A model generated the notes under the pieces. The model was not told the DNA's origin. It ran no database searches and saw only the letters and a program-made list of their open reading frames with translations. The translations under genes were made by a program, and so were the position numbers. A stretch of DNA of 64,000 nt from Triops longicaudatus (Eukaryota; Arthropoda; Branchiopoda; Notostraca; Triopsidae): positions 124,001 through 188,000 of the forward strand of contig JAGQDJ010000038.1 in the NCBI GenBank assembly GCA_022885665.1, given 5' to 3'. Below, piece by piece: positions 1 through 12,584 of this stretch (the stretch's first letter is position 1; every line of letters starts with the position of its first letter).

Positions 1-1179
1 TTAAATACCTTCGTGCATACCGGTGCGGGTGACCATATAGGAATATGAGACTTAATCTGTTAAAACACATAAAAAAAAAAACAAGAGCTCGAAAGAGGCA
101 CCCTTACACAGAGCAATGTTTTCATTGACCTCTGGCCATGGTTAAATTGATTAAAACAAATTGTGTGAAGATGTCTCTTCAGTCAGGGTTAAGGTGTCAG
201 GAAGAAAAAACGTCGATATTGCACGCCTTAGCCATAGCTGTCAGGGAAAAAAGAATTGAATGCTTCCGGGTCTTCATCTAGAAGGCGCAACACGGAAGGC
301 AATAAAACGATGGCAGGATCATTTGCAATATGTTATCTAACCAACGAGAACAAAAGTTTTGTATTTTTAGCATTTGTATGATATTTATAGATATGAGTAG
401 CCTACAGGGAAATTCGGATCTGCCTGTATTAAAGCTCACCTTGCGCTAACTTGAAAGAAGGCGAGGGAACAAAGAATTTCGTTTCCTTACAGAAAACTCG
501 AAGCTCGTATGTACAAAAAAAGCTCTTTTTACAACACCAATACGTTATTTAAAAAAAATGTAGAAAAAGGAGCAAAGCTAGACAGATCAAATCACAAGTC
601 AGTATGATACAGTGGGAATCGGGTACGCGAGGATTCCGTCACAGAAAAAGAAAATAAGAATATAAAATAAAAAGGTACATAAAAATTATCCGATAAATGA
701 TGCTATCGCTTATCTTATTTATGGGAAAGGATGATCTTCCGATAATCGGAAGATCGTCAAGTGTTACAGGGTGGGTAGGAGGAAATCGCATCCAAGAAGA
801 GACATGCACACATTAGGGTGTGTTTAGGGCAGAATACATACTGCATAGCGATTCAGTAGATAAATAAGTTATCGGTTTTAGGAAGTAACACAACCACTCT
901 TGGTACTTTACTGTATTGTAAACTTTATTTTATCTTAAGGCGCAAGTTTTTTTTTTTTTTTACTCGGTTTGTTATAACGAAATTCTGCTGCGAATGAATA
1001 AGTAAGAAAAAAATAAGAGTCGTTCTCCATTGGCTTTTCCCTCTTATCTTACATTTGAGATCGGAAGTGTTTCGTAATAGGAGTTCTATTGGTTAAAGTA
1101 GGTGCACGTGTTGTCTTTGCATAGTTTATAGGCGTTTTGAGTTGGATAGTGTAGTAAAAATTTTAATTTCTTCTATCAG
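1..1179. other. Non-coding stretch before first recognised exon
   Basis: No recognisable coding exon on either strand. The stretch is AT-rich with A and T runs. It lies where the N-terminal exons of the carboxypeptidase should be, so it is either a long intron or flanking DNA of a truncated gene. It contains a perfect short palindrome at 733-755. Confidence 0.5.
733..755. repeat. 23-bp near-perfect palindrome
   Basis: Two 11-base arms (GATCTTCCGAT and its exact complement) flank one central A. It could be a cruciform, a dimeric protein-binding site or a remnant of a mobile-element end. Nothing nearby decides among these. Confidence 0.6.
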
Positions 1180-2681
1180 GAGCCTCAAAACTTGGGTTAC
1201 TTGAGTTCCGAACAGGCTCTAGCCGATTTTGCTCAGCTGATTGCCTATCTTAAAACGACTTGGCCAGGTGCGAGAAACAGCCCTGTGATTGCGTTCGGAG
1301 GCTCTTACGGCGGTATGCTTGCTGCCTGGTTCCGTATGAAATACCCGCACATTATTCAAGGGTAATCTTCGTTTTAATCTTTTATAAGATGCTTCCATAG
1401 CAGGATTTAATCATCTTTTCGCATGGCTTGTCATTTCAGTGCCATTGCTTCGTCCGCTCCTATTTTGCAATTTACCGACATCACTCCGTGCAATGGCTTC
1501 GGCAAAGTGGTCACTGCCGATTTCACTGCGCCTAACCCCGAGTGCTCCAAAAGCATTCACCGCTCTTGGGACGTTATTAACACTTTCACTGCTACAGGTT
1601 TCTCACTTTTGTAAGACTAGAGCTTGGGAGTTTAATTTCTCTTTGGCGATTCCAGAGGCTGGAAAAAAATCTTTATCTGAGAATTGGAAGCTGTGCTATC
1701 CGTTGCAAACGACTGACGACGTAGTGAACCTTAAATACTGGTTGGAGGAGGCATACGGAAGTTTGGCTATGGTCAATTATCCCTATCCCGCCAACTTTCT
1801 TGCTCCTTTACCGGGTTTTCCTATCAACGTAAGGCTTTTTTTCGGAAAGTTGAGCCGGCACTAACCCATTAACGTTGTTTAGGAGGTGTGCAAACCTTTG
1901 AATGATTCAACAGTGGATGACCAGACCCTGTTGGCACGTTTGTTTGAAGGCATTTCTGTGTATTTCAACTACACAGGCACTGCTACTTGCCTAGACACGG
2001 GTGCCTATAGCTCGCAAGCTTTGGACGATTATGGCTGGTACTACCAGGTACTTTTTGTTATGAGAGCGTCTTGGGACCTCTTTAAGAACGATGCAAGCAT
2101 TTTTATTCTGTATTTTTTTCTTTTGCTTGACAAAAGACCTGCACCGAAATGACCATGCCATTTTGCTACGATGGGGTAGACGATATGTTTGAGCCTAGTG
2201 CGTGGGACATAAATGAATTCTCCGACGGCTGCTATAAGCAATTCCAGGTTCGTCCGCGCCCATATGCTGCTGTCATCGAGTACGGTGCGCAGGACATTTC
2301 GGCTGCCTCTAACATTGTCTTCAGGTATAATGTAGTGCGCGGCAAAAATTTATATCCTTTAACTTCTTTTTTTCCGGTTATAGTAATGGCCTGATGGACC
2401 CATGGTCTGCTGGTGGTGTGATGCAGAATATCTCCGACACCGTGATCTCTATTATTATTCCTGAAGGAGCTCACCACTTGGATTTACGTGGCGCCAATCC
2501 AGCTGATCCCCCGTCTTTGATCCAGGCCCGCGAAGTTGAGAAAGAACAGATTCGCCAATGGATTGCTCAGGCTGCAAAAGCTCACCCCGAGCCGGAAGTC
2601 GCTAAAAAGAGATTTTCGAAAAGATTTACGTGGATGCATAAAAATGTGTCAAACAAAGCCAGCCGCGTGTTTCGCCATTAG
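1180..2681 (+). CDS. PRCP: Lysosomal Pro-X carboxypeptidase (S28 family), 5'-partial
   Basis: Serine carboxypeptidase of family S28, which removes C-terminal residues after proline in lysosomes or secretions. Six exons can be read: 1180-1361, 1440-1597, 1656-1828, 1883-2047, 2137-2324 and 2384-2681, with matching phases and GT-AG borders, giving 387 residues ending in a stop. The catalytic serine lies in GGSYGGMLAAWF, the aspartate in SNGLMDPWSAGG and the histidine in GAHHLDLRG, so the whole visible triad is intact. The family is near 490 residues. The first roughly 110-130 residues (signal peptide and the HRYYG region) were not found in 1-1179, so they lie beyond the left edge or are lost. 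A possible AATAAA follows near 3025. The family is certain; whether the gene is complete is not. Confidence 0.92.
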
Positions 2682-4361
2682 CCAGGAAACAAAAAGGATC
2701 GCAACAATGCAACAAAGAACTGCCATAAAGTGAGGGGTTTATTATTCACAAGAGGGGTCCAATTATCAAATTGTTATTTTGATACGTTTTGTTCTTATTC
2801 TTACGTTATAAGAGTGTGAAAGTCTTGTCATAACTTTGAACAGGGCAAAGTTGCGTGATAAGTTTTCTTCTACAAAACGTTTTTGACACACAATCCTTTG
2901 TGAATGTTAACTTCGCATAGAAGGAAGGACCATTGTGCGTGTAGGTTAGTGAGACGATTCACTGGAAAAGACAGTGATAATGTGATAAGTCCTGTAATTG
3001 AATCACGAAACTGCTAAAGTTCAAATGAATAAACTGGGAAATGATTTTCTTGTGAGATTGAATTTTTCAGTTGCTTCAATGAAATACTGTCATTTTCCCT
3101 CTACTTATTCCTGATTTATGTAGCACTAACTACAGAGCCCACAGAAGCACAGAGACTGCAGTTACAATTACAATAGAGCTGTTTGCCGTTTGAAGCCGAA
3201 AATTCTGCGATTTATTTACTGAATTAATGTCACACAATATAAATTTTTGGAATTTCTGTAAAATTTTCATGCTTTTTAAATTAACGCGAGAAAAAAAACA
3301 TGAGAGAGAGAAATGTGAAAATTCACGCAATCGTAGCAGCGTTTCTATGAAAAAGACATCCTTCCGGAAGAAAGGGGTTTCTGCTTTTCCAAAAGCGTGA
3401 CGTTTTCTATACCGGTGTATAGTTAATTGAAATAGAAACTAATTGAACACTTCAGAGAGCTCAACTGGTCTAGGAGAATTTTTAAGCACTTCCATCCCCA
3501 GTTTTTCGGCTGAGATTCCCTACTAGGCTTTTGTTTGTATCTTTTATTAAACTTTTTTGTATCTAATTTGTTGCATGTTTATGTAGATCGAACGTTTACT
3601 TTTGTTATATGAGTAATTGTAGCGTAATAGTGCTATTCCGTATTCGGTTACATACTGAAACTTTTTGTTGTTGCTGAAAATATGGACTACTATCTAAGAA
3701 AGGTGACTGTATAAGTTTTTGTGCATTGCTAACACTTTTGCTTCAGGAACTTAGCAAGCTTTGCAAGCTCTTGATTTTAGCGTGTTGTCTAAATGTGTTG
3801 ACACTGTGCTCAACCCGTCCACAGCTGTAGCATGCTTTGCAATTGCACAGCGGACCTCGTTTAATTACAGACACGGATTCGACCTATTTGAGAAAATTAC
3901 TTGTGTATAATAATCGACACTTTTCGCAACGTGACCTCTGAACATAGAGCTCTCTGAGCAAAGTTACGCGTGCGTCTTCATGAACGCCTTCCGTAATCAT
4001 GTTTTATCTTTTGCGAAACGTATTACATTACCGTGTCTTGATAACACATGCTGAAAGTCATTTGCTGTGAACACCAAAACGAATCCAAACACCACCAAGA
4101 AAAGCAAAAACAAATCAGCTCAGCAACCGGAAAAAAACGAACCATTAATTTTGCTTTACATGCTGCGTAGCTGTACGAATCAGGAGAAGCTTTAAATGCA
4201 TCTCCTGAAACACAGCCAATCGTAGCATACTAAAAAGATGTCAAACCTGCCTGCAAAATGTTCAATCCTTTCTCGACAATGAGTGCGTGTAATAGTCGTT
4301 GTGGACCTCCTTAGCTGGGATGTAAAAGGAAAAACCAAGTATTGTAGTTGCAGAATATACC
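2682..4361. other. Intergenic, 1.7 kb
   Basis: Holds the 3' flank of the carboxypeptidase and the 5' flank of the P450. I see no exon-like stretch with family similarity, no tandem repeat and no RNA gene. Confidence 0.5.
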
Positions 4362-7342
4362 ATGTTTATACCGATATTCCTAGCCTTGATTATTGGTTAC
4401 CTGAGCTACAAACTTACTGCAAGACCCTCAAATTTTCCTAAAGGTATTTTCACTTTACAAATAACTAAAATATGAGCAGACGAACTATAGGACCGATGAA
4501 CCTGCCATTTATTGGTTACTTGCCATTTCTGGGTCGCTATCCGTACCTCGGTCTTCGGAAACTTTCCGAAAAATATGGCGATATCTTTAGCGTCAATATG
4601 GGTACTTATCGGGCTATTGTCTTGAGCTCGTACGAATTGGTCCGCGATGCATTCAAAGAGGAAGCATTTAGTGGACGGCCACCTTTGGCCTTTCTGAGAT
4701 TCATGTCTGAAGGGAAAGGTACAAAGCTTGGTTTGCTTGCAATTGAGATTGAACCAGGTGTTCTAGGTTTACTTTTCTCTGAAGGCCATGTATGGCAAGA
4801 AACGCGTCGATTTACATTGAGACATTTAAAGGAATTCGGACTCGGCAAGTCTAGTCTCGACAACGTCATCCAAGAAGAAATTCGGGAATTAATTGAATCT
4901 CATAAGTACGATGCTATGTTTACTGATTTGTAAAGTAACTTGATCTTTGTATAACTTTTTTATAGACGGATTATTGGAAAAGCCGTCAAGTTGGATTATA
5001 CGTTCAACCTAGCTGTGCTCAACGCCTTATGGACCATAGTCACGGGCAAAAGATACGATTTGAATGACCCTCAGGCGGTGGACGCGATTTTGAAAACCAC
5101 CCAGTAAACTTAAATCATTTTAGAAGTAAACTGTACACTACAAATGTCTCTAAGGACCATCAACGCAGGATCTTCCCATAGTTTCATTCAACTCGTACCT
5201 TTCATGGCGAAACTCGTAGGATTCCCTGACCATGTAGTCAAGTTTGTCGAAGATTCAAAAGCCAGATATCGAGTACCAGTTTAATGACGACAAAAGCTGG
5301 TATAATTAATGAGTACTTTTTTAGAATGTTATTGAAGATCACAGAAAAGTCCATGAAAAAGATGACAGAAGCGATTTTATTCACGTATACTTAAGTAGGA
5401 TGCGAACAGACGAAAAATTGGGGAAACAGACGCCCTTTATTGGAGAAGATGGCTGTAAGCTTTCCGTTTTTCAAGGACCTTCTTCATACCTTGTGGTATA
5501 ATTTTTAGTGAGAAACTTGACAATTATTGTTATGGATTTGTTCACCGCGGGCTCGGAAACTACATCGACAACTTTACTGTGGGTTTTCTTATTCCTTACA
5601 TCTTACCCTGGTATCCAAGAAAAAGTACATCAGGAGTTGGACTCGGTTGTTGGTAGAGAACGCATGCCGTCGTCGGATGACAGGCTTAAGTATTAATATA
5701 CGAAACTCTATTTGGTCTCCGTGAGCCTGTCCCTATGCCAAATGAATAATTAACCGTTTGGTCCGAAATGCATGAAAAAAAGCATTATTTCAGTCACTAG
5801 TCGAACGTGCTTTTAAGAAATTTTAGTTTAACTAATGTAACCGAAGTATTTCGTTGACTACTCCACTACTCTTACTCATTTGGCATTGGACTGTCTTGGT
5901 TGGACGAAAACAAAGCAAGTAAAAGTTAGGTCCTTTTGTTATGAAGGGCCTTGTTCACACTGCGCGACTTTTTCTGGCTACCTTTACCCCGGAACACGAA
6001 AGACTTTTCCTGTCATGTAAAAGTTACCCTAAATGGGTTAAGTTTTCGCACTTTAAGAGTATTTCACTTAAAGAAGTATTCTGTCTGTCAAATTCTCCAG
6101 CAGCACGTACTGTTTATGTCAAGTGAGAAAGATTTGTAGTAAGCACATGTGTACGAAAAAACGACGCGCTCCACTAAGTTTCCATTTTGTTCGTTAGATG
6201 GTGGGTACTGTCCAAAATTGATCTTCATTGTCGTTTAAATACGTTTAAAAAAATGCACTAAAAACTAAGCGACCAACCATAAGTTTAAGCCACGCTAACG
6301 ATATTTCGTTGGTCCAATAACAGGTAACTTATTCCAAGGATTTAAAAGTAAAAATGCTCAACTAAGAGTCATTCTTCGTTGACATCTTCTTCGAAATTGA
6401 TTTAGACTTAACCACGTGTCTATATTTCGAGCGGTTTGCACAAGTTCAGAGTGTGATCGACATGTCAACTTGTCAACATTATCTCGTGACAAATGTAAAG
6501 GATTTTGATATAAGGATGATTTTTCGTTGCCTGTGCGAAAGCTTACACATTTACTACACGTAAAGGTGAGAAAAACCGATACGTTTGTCTCGGTTAACGA
6601 AGCGACTCGAAAATAAGAATGGTAAAACATCGGGACATCCCTTTTTCTCAGTAGAGCGTGTGGTCAGCATAGTTCGTTGATAAATAAATTATCAGCAAAA
6701 AGTTGCGCAGTAAGAACGCGGCTGTATGAAATAAAGATCCTTGTAAAATGTGCTCATTTGTTTTTGATTATTTACAGAATGCCATATACTGAAGCAGTGT
6801 TAATGGAATGCCAAAGGTTTGCCTCCTTGGTACCTCTAGGCCTTACACATTACTGCACCAAGGATACAGGTTAAGCTCTTTCCGATTGTAGTCTCCCCTT
6901 GTTGTTTTCTAATTTTAGCTTGTAACAGAATTCAAAGGTTATGTTGTACCAAAGGATACTATGATAATTTCCAACTTGCATCAAATTATGCGCGATCCCC
7001 GAACATGGGAACGACCGGACGAGTTTTACCCGGAACACTTTTTGACCAAAGATGGGAACGTGAAATACGTCGAACAGATGGTTTCGTTCTCTACTGGTAT
7101 CAAGAGTTTTTTTTTTTTTGTGTTAAGAGTTAAGGAGCTGTAAATTTAATATTGCCTCAGGAAAGCGAGTTTGTCTTGGAGAAAGCTTGGCCAAAAAGCA
7201 GCTCTTTCTCTTCACCACATCCTTATTACAACAGTTCAAGTTTACTTTCCCAGATGATCAGCCAAAACCGACTTTTGTTCCGCCTCCTGCCAAAATTCTT
7301 AGACCTGCACCTTACCACGTTACATTAACTCTACGCAAGTGA
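4362..7342 (+). CDS. Cytochrome P450, CYP2 clan, microsomal
   Basis: Haem monooxygenase anchored in the ER, expected to oxidise hydrophobic substrates such as xenobiotics, hormones or fatty acids. Nine exons: 4362-4443, 4491-4929, 4966-5103, 5155-5272, 5325-5454, 5509-5689, 6778-6869, 6929-7096 and 7161-7342. They give 509 residues, the normal family length. Seen in order: an N-terminal membrane anchor (residues 1-20), a proline-rich hinge with FPKGP, the I-helix oxygen-binding motif AGSETT (316-321), the K-helix ExxR (Glu373-Arg376), PEHF, and the haem loop FSTGKRVCLGE with Cys454 as thiolate ligand. No key residue is missing. Intron 2 is only 36 nt while intron 6 is 1,088 nt; other introns are 47-64 nt. 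AATAAA at 7443-7448 is a good polyadenylation signal. The CYP2 clan is clear from the hinge and haem region; the subfamily and substrate cannot be read. Confidence 0.93.
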
Positions 7343-8477
7343 AGTGCAATAGAAGCAAACGTTCTTTCAAAAACTGCCCCCTGAAACCCGTCGTAGACCG
7401 AGCTAGTGTTAATTTGCGTTGTATCTGTGCCTAAGTGATTTCAATAAAGCCTTTCTGAACATAACTCATCATTAATTCTGTATAAAAATTCAGAAAGTCA
7501 TGAAACATAATCATTTCAGAAAATTATGAGAGACTCAGCATAACTTGTTCCTAAACCGCAATATTCGCATTTCTGAGTGAAGTTTATTCGGCAGATTCCA
7601 CTTATGAATGTACTGTATAGACTCAGGCCGGCACAGTGCATATAAACTGTATGAGTTTTGAGATATTTCTTTGTAATTTGGTATATCTAAGTAAGTTTAG
7701 TATGCCTAATTGCCGATCTGGCGTATCACTTAAGTAAAACTTGAAAGTACGACTATATGCAGCGGGAAAATGCTTACTGAACCAGTTAGATCTGGTTGGT
7801 TGAAGAGGGAAAAAGAAAAAATCGCGTAAAATCTTCTGTCCATCAGGAAAATGCTAGAAAACCATACCATAACGTAGTAACAGAATGTAGTACAAAATGC
7901 ATTTCGGAAAGACATTTTGCAAAAATTTTTCTATGACACCGAAATGAGAAGAGCGTGCATTCTGAGTTGATGGCAACGTGAAAACGTAACACTCAAGAAG
8001 AAAGTTACACGACAGCAGCTGACATAGCCGGGGTTTTCGTCATGGGAGTTCAAAATATTAGTCGATTATGCTGCATTGTTGTTGATGAAACAGCGTTTAA
8101 TGTTCCTGGAGCTTAAGGTGTTAATGACTGAGGTAACTGCGATGATGAATCCGTTCATCATGTCAGTAAAGAGTGCAGGACTCTGACTTATAAACTATTA
8201 TACACTGCTGGAGCTTGTGCAACGAGCTTGTCCGAAGTCAGTGTACAGTTGCGTGACAAGTCAATATCAGAACCGTTCGAAAAGGTCAGCAATCAGCACT
8301 TAACGAATCCTTTATCCCCGCGGGGTATGCAAAACTAAGCTTTTTGGATTCTGGCTGGACGGGGCAGTACTTTGCAAAGCACCAGAAATTCATAAAGCAG
8401 AATGAATAACGTTGGAAGGTCACGAGACTAGGGATATATAAGGTGCCCAATTTCGCGAGTGAGCGTTGCATTTTAAA
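7343..8477. other. Intergenic, 1.1 kb
   Basis: 3' flank of the P450 (with AATAAA at 7443) and upstream region of IR-A. No gene is visible. A 10-bp palindrome CCCCGCGGGG lies near 8316. Confidence 0.5.
8435..8443 (+). promoter_or_regulatory. TATA box of IR-A
   Basis: TATATAAGG starts 43 nt before the IR-A start codon. The other IR copies carry a TATA element at a similar close distance, which supports a real core promoter and implies a very short 5' leader. Confidence 0.55.
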
Positions 8478-10776
8478 ATGGAGTTGAGGACATTCGTCTT
8501 GCTAGTTGGATTCGCAACATCTTGCTGTAACACCAAACGTCCAGGTTAGTACAAAACTTCTTCAGACATTATTTTGGTAATTCATTGTGCTACTACATTC
8601 TTGGTCCCGGTCGGTAGTCTTCGTGCTGTACGACAGAGACTTTAAAAGTTCCCCTACGGAGCAGATCATCATGGCGGATCTTGTAGTCCGTGAGTTAATA
8701 TTCCAATTTAATTACCCGTTCATTATTCGTAACGAAATACAGCCTCGTCTAAGTAAGTTTAAGTTATTCTCAAAAATATTCATAACGAAACAGTTAAGGA
8801 CCAAACTGGACCGTCATCGCTGATACCATTCTCCTTACGAAACGACCGACGTCCCCAAAATATGTTTCCGTGATTTCTTCTTTTAATGCTACTAAATCCC
8901 TAATTTGGGTTTTAAACATTGAGCCCCCTTGTTCAAAAGGATTTAAGCTATCAAAACCACGTCGTAGTATTGTTGAGAGCTTCTCTCACCTTATCATCGA
9001 GGCACATAATGCCACACAAAGTAACGTGCCGGGAAATGTATTTGTTTGTTCCCGCGATCAGTGGAACAAGCAGACGGTTAAAGTTGGAGTTGTAGAAGTA
9101 CTCTTTTCTAAGCTTGAAAATTGCTGTCTTTTATTAAAAGTAAACAACAGATAGAACCGTTTTCTATAAGACACGAAATGAACGGAACTGTGAAATGGAA
9201 CGGCAGCGATCTTGATCTTTTCGAAACCATTGCTAAACACATAGGTTTTAAGTAAGTAGAAAATTGTGGTGGTACTTTTCCATTTGTTGATGTCACTCCA
9301 GGTATACTTTCGTGGAGCCAGAAGACCGATCCGGAAACGAGTTAATTGAAATGGGCTTTCGTGGGGTATGTTGAGCAAATAAAACTCTAAGCAACTTAAC
9401 TTTTCAGCGTTTATATATTCATGCCATTCAGAAGCAGGCTAGTTTTCATTGGGCGTCTGTAGGGATGGTTTTTTTCTTGTATTTTTTTAGGAAATTGATA
9501 TTGCGGTATATGTCGACGTGTACGACGCTCAGTCTTTCTTCGACATCGTTTGGCCTACGGTTTACGGCGAAACAGCGATTCTGATCCCCTCGCCAAAATT
9601 TGTTTATGACTTATTGTCCAATTTGAAACCGTTCAGTGTGCAGGTAAGAGGCGAGTTAAATCCTTATTTAAATGTCCTCCATTAAAAGAACATATCTTAA
9701 AATAGGTGTGGATTTGTATCGTTACAAGTCTTTTGTCCGTTTCCATAATGATGTGGGTTGTAACTCGATTTTTTGGCCTAAGGTCAGATATAGGCTTAGA
9801 CATGCTATATAACGTCTCCTTAGTAACAGGACAAGGTGAGTTATAAATCCAAATTCATTTACGCTTCTAACTAAGGTACTGTATAATTAAAAACTTACAG
9901 GTGGTTTTAATCCGAAATACTTGCCCGGTCGCTTTCTGGCCACTGCATGGAATCTTGGAGCTTTTGTCATAGTATTTTCTTACACATCCATTATAATTTC
10001 ATTCATTACTGCCCCTCAACCACAACCGCTTATGAGCAAACTGGAAGACTTCGTAACGAAGCGAACGTTGAAACCTGTTGCCGGCAAAGGCCTTATATTT
10101 TCGAACTACTTTCTGGAAAGCTTACCCCCCTCCCAAAGAAATAAAACTGAAATACTCTAATTACAGGAGGGCCAAACAGATCTACACAAACAGATTGGTG
10201 ATATCTTTCGCAGTAATCCAGAAACCATAACGCAAACGCATTCTGAGTCACTTAACATGGTGCTGAAAGGTGGATACGGCTACATTACGGTAAAATTTGG
10301 CTACAATCCGTCATCTTTAAGAGTAACTGCAAACTACTTACCAGGGAAAGGAGATGGCTGATTCTTCAGTTTACATGGACTTCCGCCTTAGCAAAAAATG
10401 TCGTTTTCTTCTAATTAATATGAACATGTTTGGGGAATTACTCGTTGGTTGGAACACGTCGAAACTCGTTCCTACCCTTAGCAAAATATTGCACCGATAG
10501 TAAGGCACGTGAAAAAGAGAACAAACCCCATCTATTATCGTTTTTTCTAGTGTTCTTAGGGCAACGGAAGCCGGTTTAACAATCAAGAACTTACGTAACT
10601 ACTTGCCTAAAACTAGTTGCGACAGGATGGAAAATTTTTTGGACACAGCGGCCGAAACTCCACTCAACCTAATACAGTTGCAAACGGCTTTTTTCTTGCT
10701 GGGAATCGGAGCAGTAGCGTCGCTTCTCTGCTTTGTAAAGGAAGTAATGTCAGGCTTGCAAACTACGAGACGCTGA
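8478..10776 (+). CDS. Divergent ionotropic receptor IR-A (splice donor of exon 8 missing)
   Basis: Ligand-gated cation channel of the arthropod IR family (variant ionotropic glutamate receptors), likely chemosensory. Eleven exons: 8478-8544, 8618-8752, 8799-9097, 9151-9251, 9302-9365, 9491-9643, 9706-9835, 9901-10115, 10167-10289, 10345-10499 and 10551-10776, about 555 residues if spliced as in its paralogues. Signal peptide, short N-terminal region, split ligand-binding lobes (S1 in exons 4-6, S2 in exons 8-10), M1 in exon 7, M3 in exon 8 (WNLGAFVIVFSYTS), M4 in exon 11. The iGluR S1 arginine that holds glutamate is not conserved, so the ligand is probably not glutamate. Odd: after exon 8 the expected GT is GA (10116-10117) and the whole 51-nt intron lacks any GT; reading on meets TAA at 10158. 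A weak in-frame donor at 10053 could rescue it with loss of 21 residues. It is therefore either truncated, altered or a young pseudogene. Confidence 0.8.
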
Positions 10777-11880
10777 AAAATGTAGGAGCTTCGTACAAGA
10801 CATTTCTTATGTAAATTTTCATAATCTCATTTACTTAACTTTCTTTTACTTGCTACTGGATTAATTAAACTATGCTTTGAACTAATGGCTGATTAAACCT
10901 AGCAAAGTTCTAATATTGACCGACACTAATACACTAAATCAAAATTGTTTACTGCAGCAATTTCTTCATTGACGTGCGGAAAAGTAACTGTAGCTTAGAA
11001 ATCTGAATCACAAAAATCTGAATAAACACATTGAGGAAACACTGCTTGATTTTTTATTATTATTATTATTATTATTATTTTTGAGAATTAAGTCTCTCTT
11101 GAGTGTGTACTATTATCCTGAATGCATGGGGTAACTTTGAACACTTTATGGGAAACAGTAGGCCATCCATTGCTCCTTAACTATGCAACTAATATAATCG
11201 GACTCAGAGATTTAAAAAAAGCTTTGCTAGGGCACCAAAACCAAGCTCTTCATTTGACACTTTTACTACCTAAAGGTCTTCGAATCTATATTACCAGAAG
11301 GTAATTGTGAGAGATAGAGAAACCATTTTTCCTCAAAATGTATTAATTTGATCATTCTTTCTTAACCTTAATTAAGACGCAAATATAGCACTTTGCAGGC
11401 AAATTCGGTGTTCAATGTTACTCAGCAAACTTCGATCCCTTTCTTATGTTATAGCTTAAGGCTTTAAGGATGGGAGTGCGTTGCGGTCATGAAAGTCGCG
11501 ACTTACGGTTAGAAAGCGTATGAAAACTCAACTTAGAAAACGAAAGCAGCCCCTAACTTAAAAACTTATGGACAAACACGACTGAAGTAGTAGCAAAAAC
11601 CATAGGAAGTGCAAAGAAGTGCGACCATGAAAAGGAATATAGACTGTAAGTCTTTACTTTTATTCTGCAGTACCCTTTATTATGGATGCACAAGCCATCT
11701 TTTCTCTTTTTGTATGCACCCATGGGTCACGTTTCATTACTACTTCCAACACGCAATCTACAGACGTATATAGAACGCAGTTTGTTCCCCGTTTAGAAGT
11801 CTTATGTAAGCTCCCTTCTTCCTTAAAGCGCCACCCTAGTAAGTGAAACTGTACCTTCTTTCTTTTGTATTAGTTCTCGT
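10777..11880. other. Intergenic with ATT microsatellite
   Basis: 3' flank of IR-A (AATAAA near 11020) and upstream DNA of IR-B. An (ATT)8 microsatellite lies at 11056-11079. No other gene is seen. Confidence 0.55.
11056..11079. repeat. (ATT)8 microsatellite
   Basis: Eight uninterrupted ATT units, flanked by T runs. Confidence 0.95.
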
Positions 11881-11958
11881 TTGATTAGTTCGTCAGAAAT
11901 TGACTGCATGCATGCAATTAAAAACATGGGGTATAAAAGCATAGCTCCCATATAAAAG
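11881..11958 (+). promoter_or_regulatory. Upstream module and TATA box of IR-B
   Basis: A 26-bp element at 11881-11906 (TTGATTA, then TCAGAAAT, then ACTG) has a close match at 22996-23021 before IR-D, at nearly the same distance from the start codon (108 versus 115 nt). TATAAAAG at 11951-11958 lies 38 nt before the ATG. A second TATAAAAG occurs at 11932. The promoter survives although the gene behind it is broken. Confidence 0.5.
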
Positions 11959-11988
11959 TAGGGAATCTACGTGTATTCACGAGTAAAC

Positions 11989-12420
11989 ATGGAACTTATG
12001 GTAGTACTATTGTTGGCGTCTGTGTTAGGGGGTTCCAAGGCTTATTCTCGAGGTACGTTACAATCTAAATTCGCTGATACTTGTTGCTGTGATTGCTAAA
12101 GATTTTTTCCTATAGCGTTTGCCATATACGATGGAACTGTGAAAATCTGTCGCTGGATGCCCGTCTTATGATAGTAACGCTAATTCGCAATATATGGTTG
12201 CAACGTAGTTGGTTGTCTCTGATTGCTGTTCGCAACCAGCCTCGATTAAGTACAATTCACTAAGAATTTATAGAAACTTAACATAATTCAAGTAGACATA
12301 AACAACGTGACACCTGTTAAGATTGTTGTTCTAAGTAAAAGGCAGAAAATTCCTTCGATGGCAAAGTGTTTCTGAGCGTCCAATGCTTTAAACCTCGGAT
12401 TTTGCCAACTCGGTTAATTA
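11989..12420 (+). pseudogene. IR-B: decayed ionotropic receptor, exons 1-3 only
   Basis: Exon 1 (11989-12052, 64 nt) encodes a signal peptide in the right phase and has a good donor. Exon 2 (12116-12249) matches exon 2 of IR-D, including IWL, SWLS and the ending NQPRL, but is 134 nt where every intact paralogue has 135: one A is missing near 12134 (GGAACTGT where the frame needs GGAAACTGT), which breaks the frame. A weak exon-3 remnant with KRQK follows at about 12263-12420 and carries stops. No S1, channel or S2 exons follow on this strand; the next exons belong to IR-C on the other strand. A sequencing error could explain the single-base loss but not the missing eight exons. Confidence 0.75.
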
Positions 12421-12584
12421 CAGGACTCGAATGAAATCACATAATTTTCATTCCCCATTGGATTAATGTTCAATGTTATTTTTATCCGGTTAATAACAAC
12501 CAACTAGGGGCATGAGCAACAAGTATGCCGAAAACACGAGGCCAAAAAAATCTAGAAAAGTTTCTATAAGTTGCTATTCAAACA

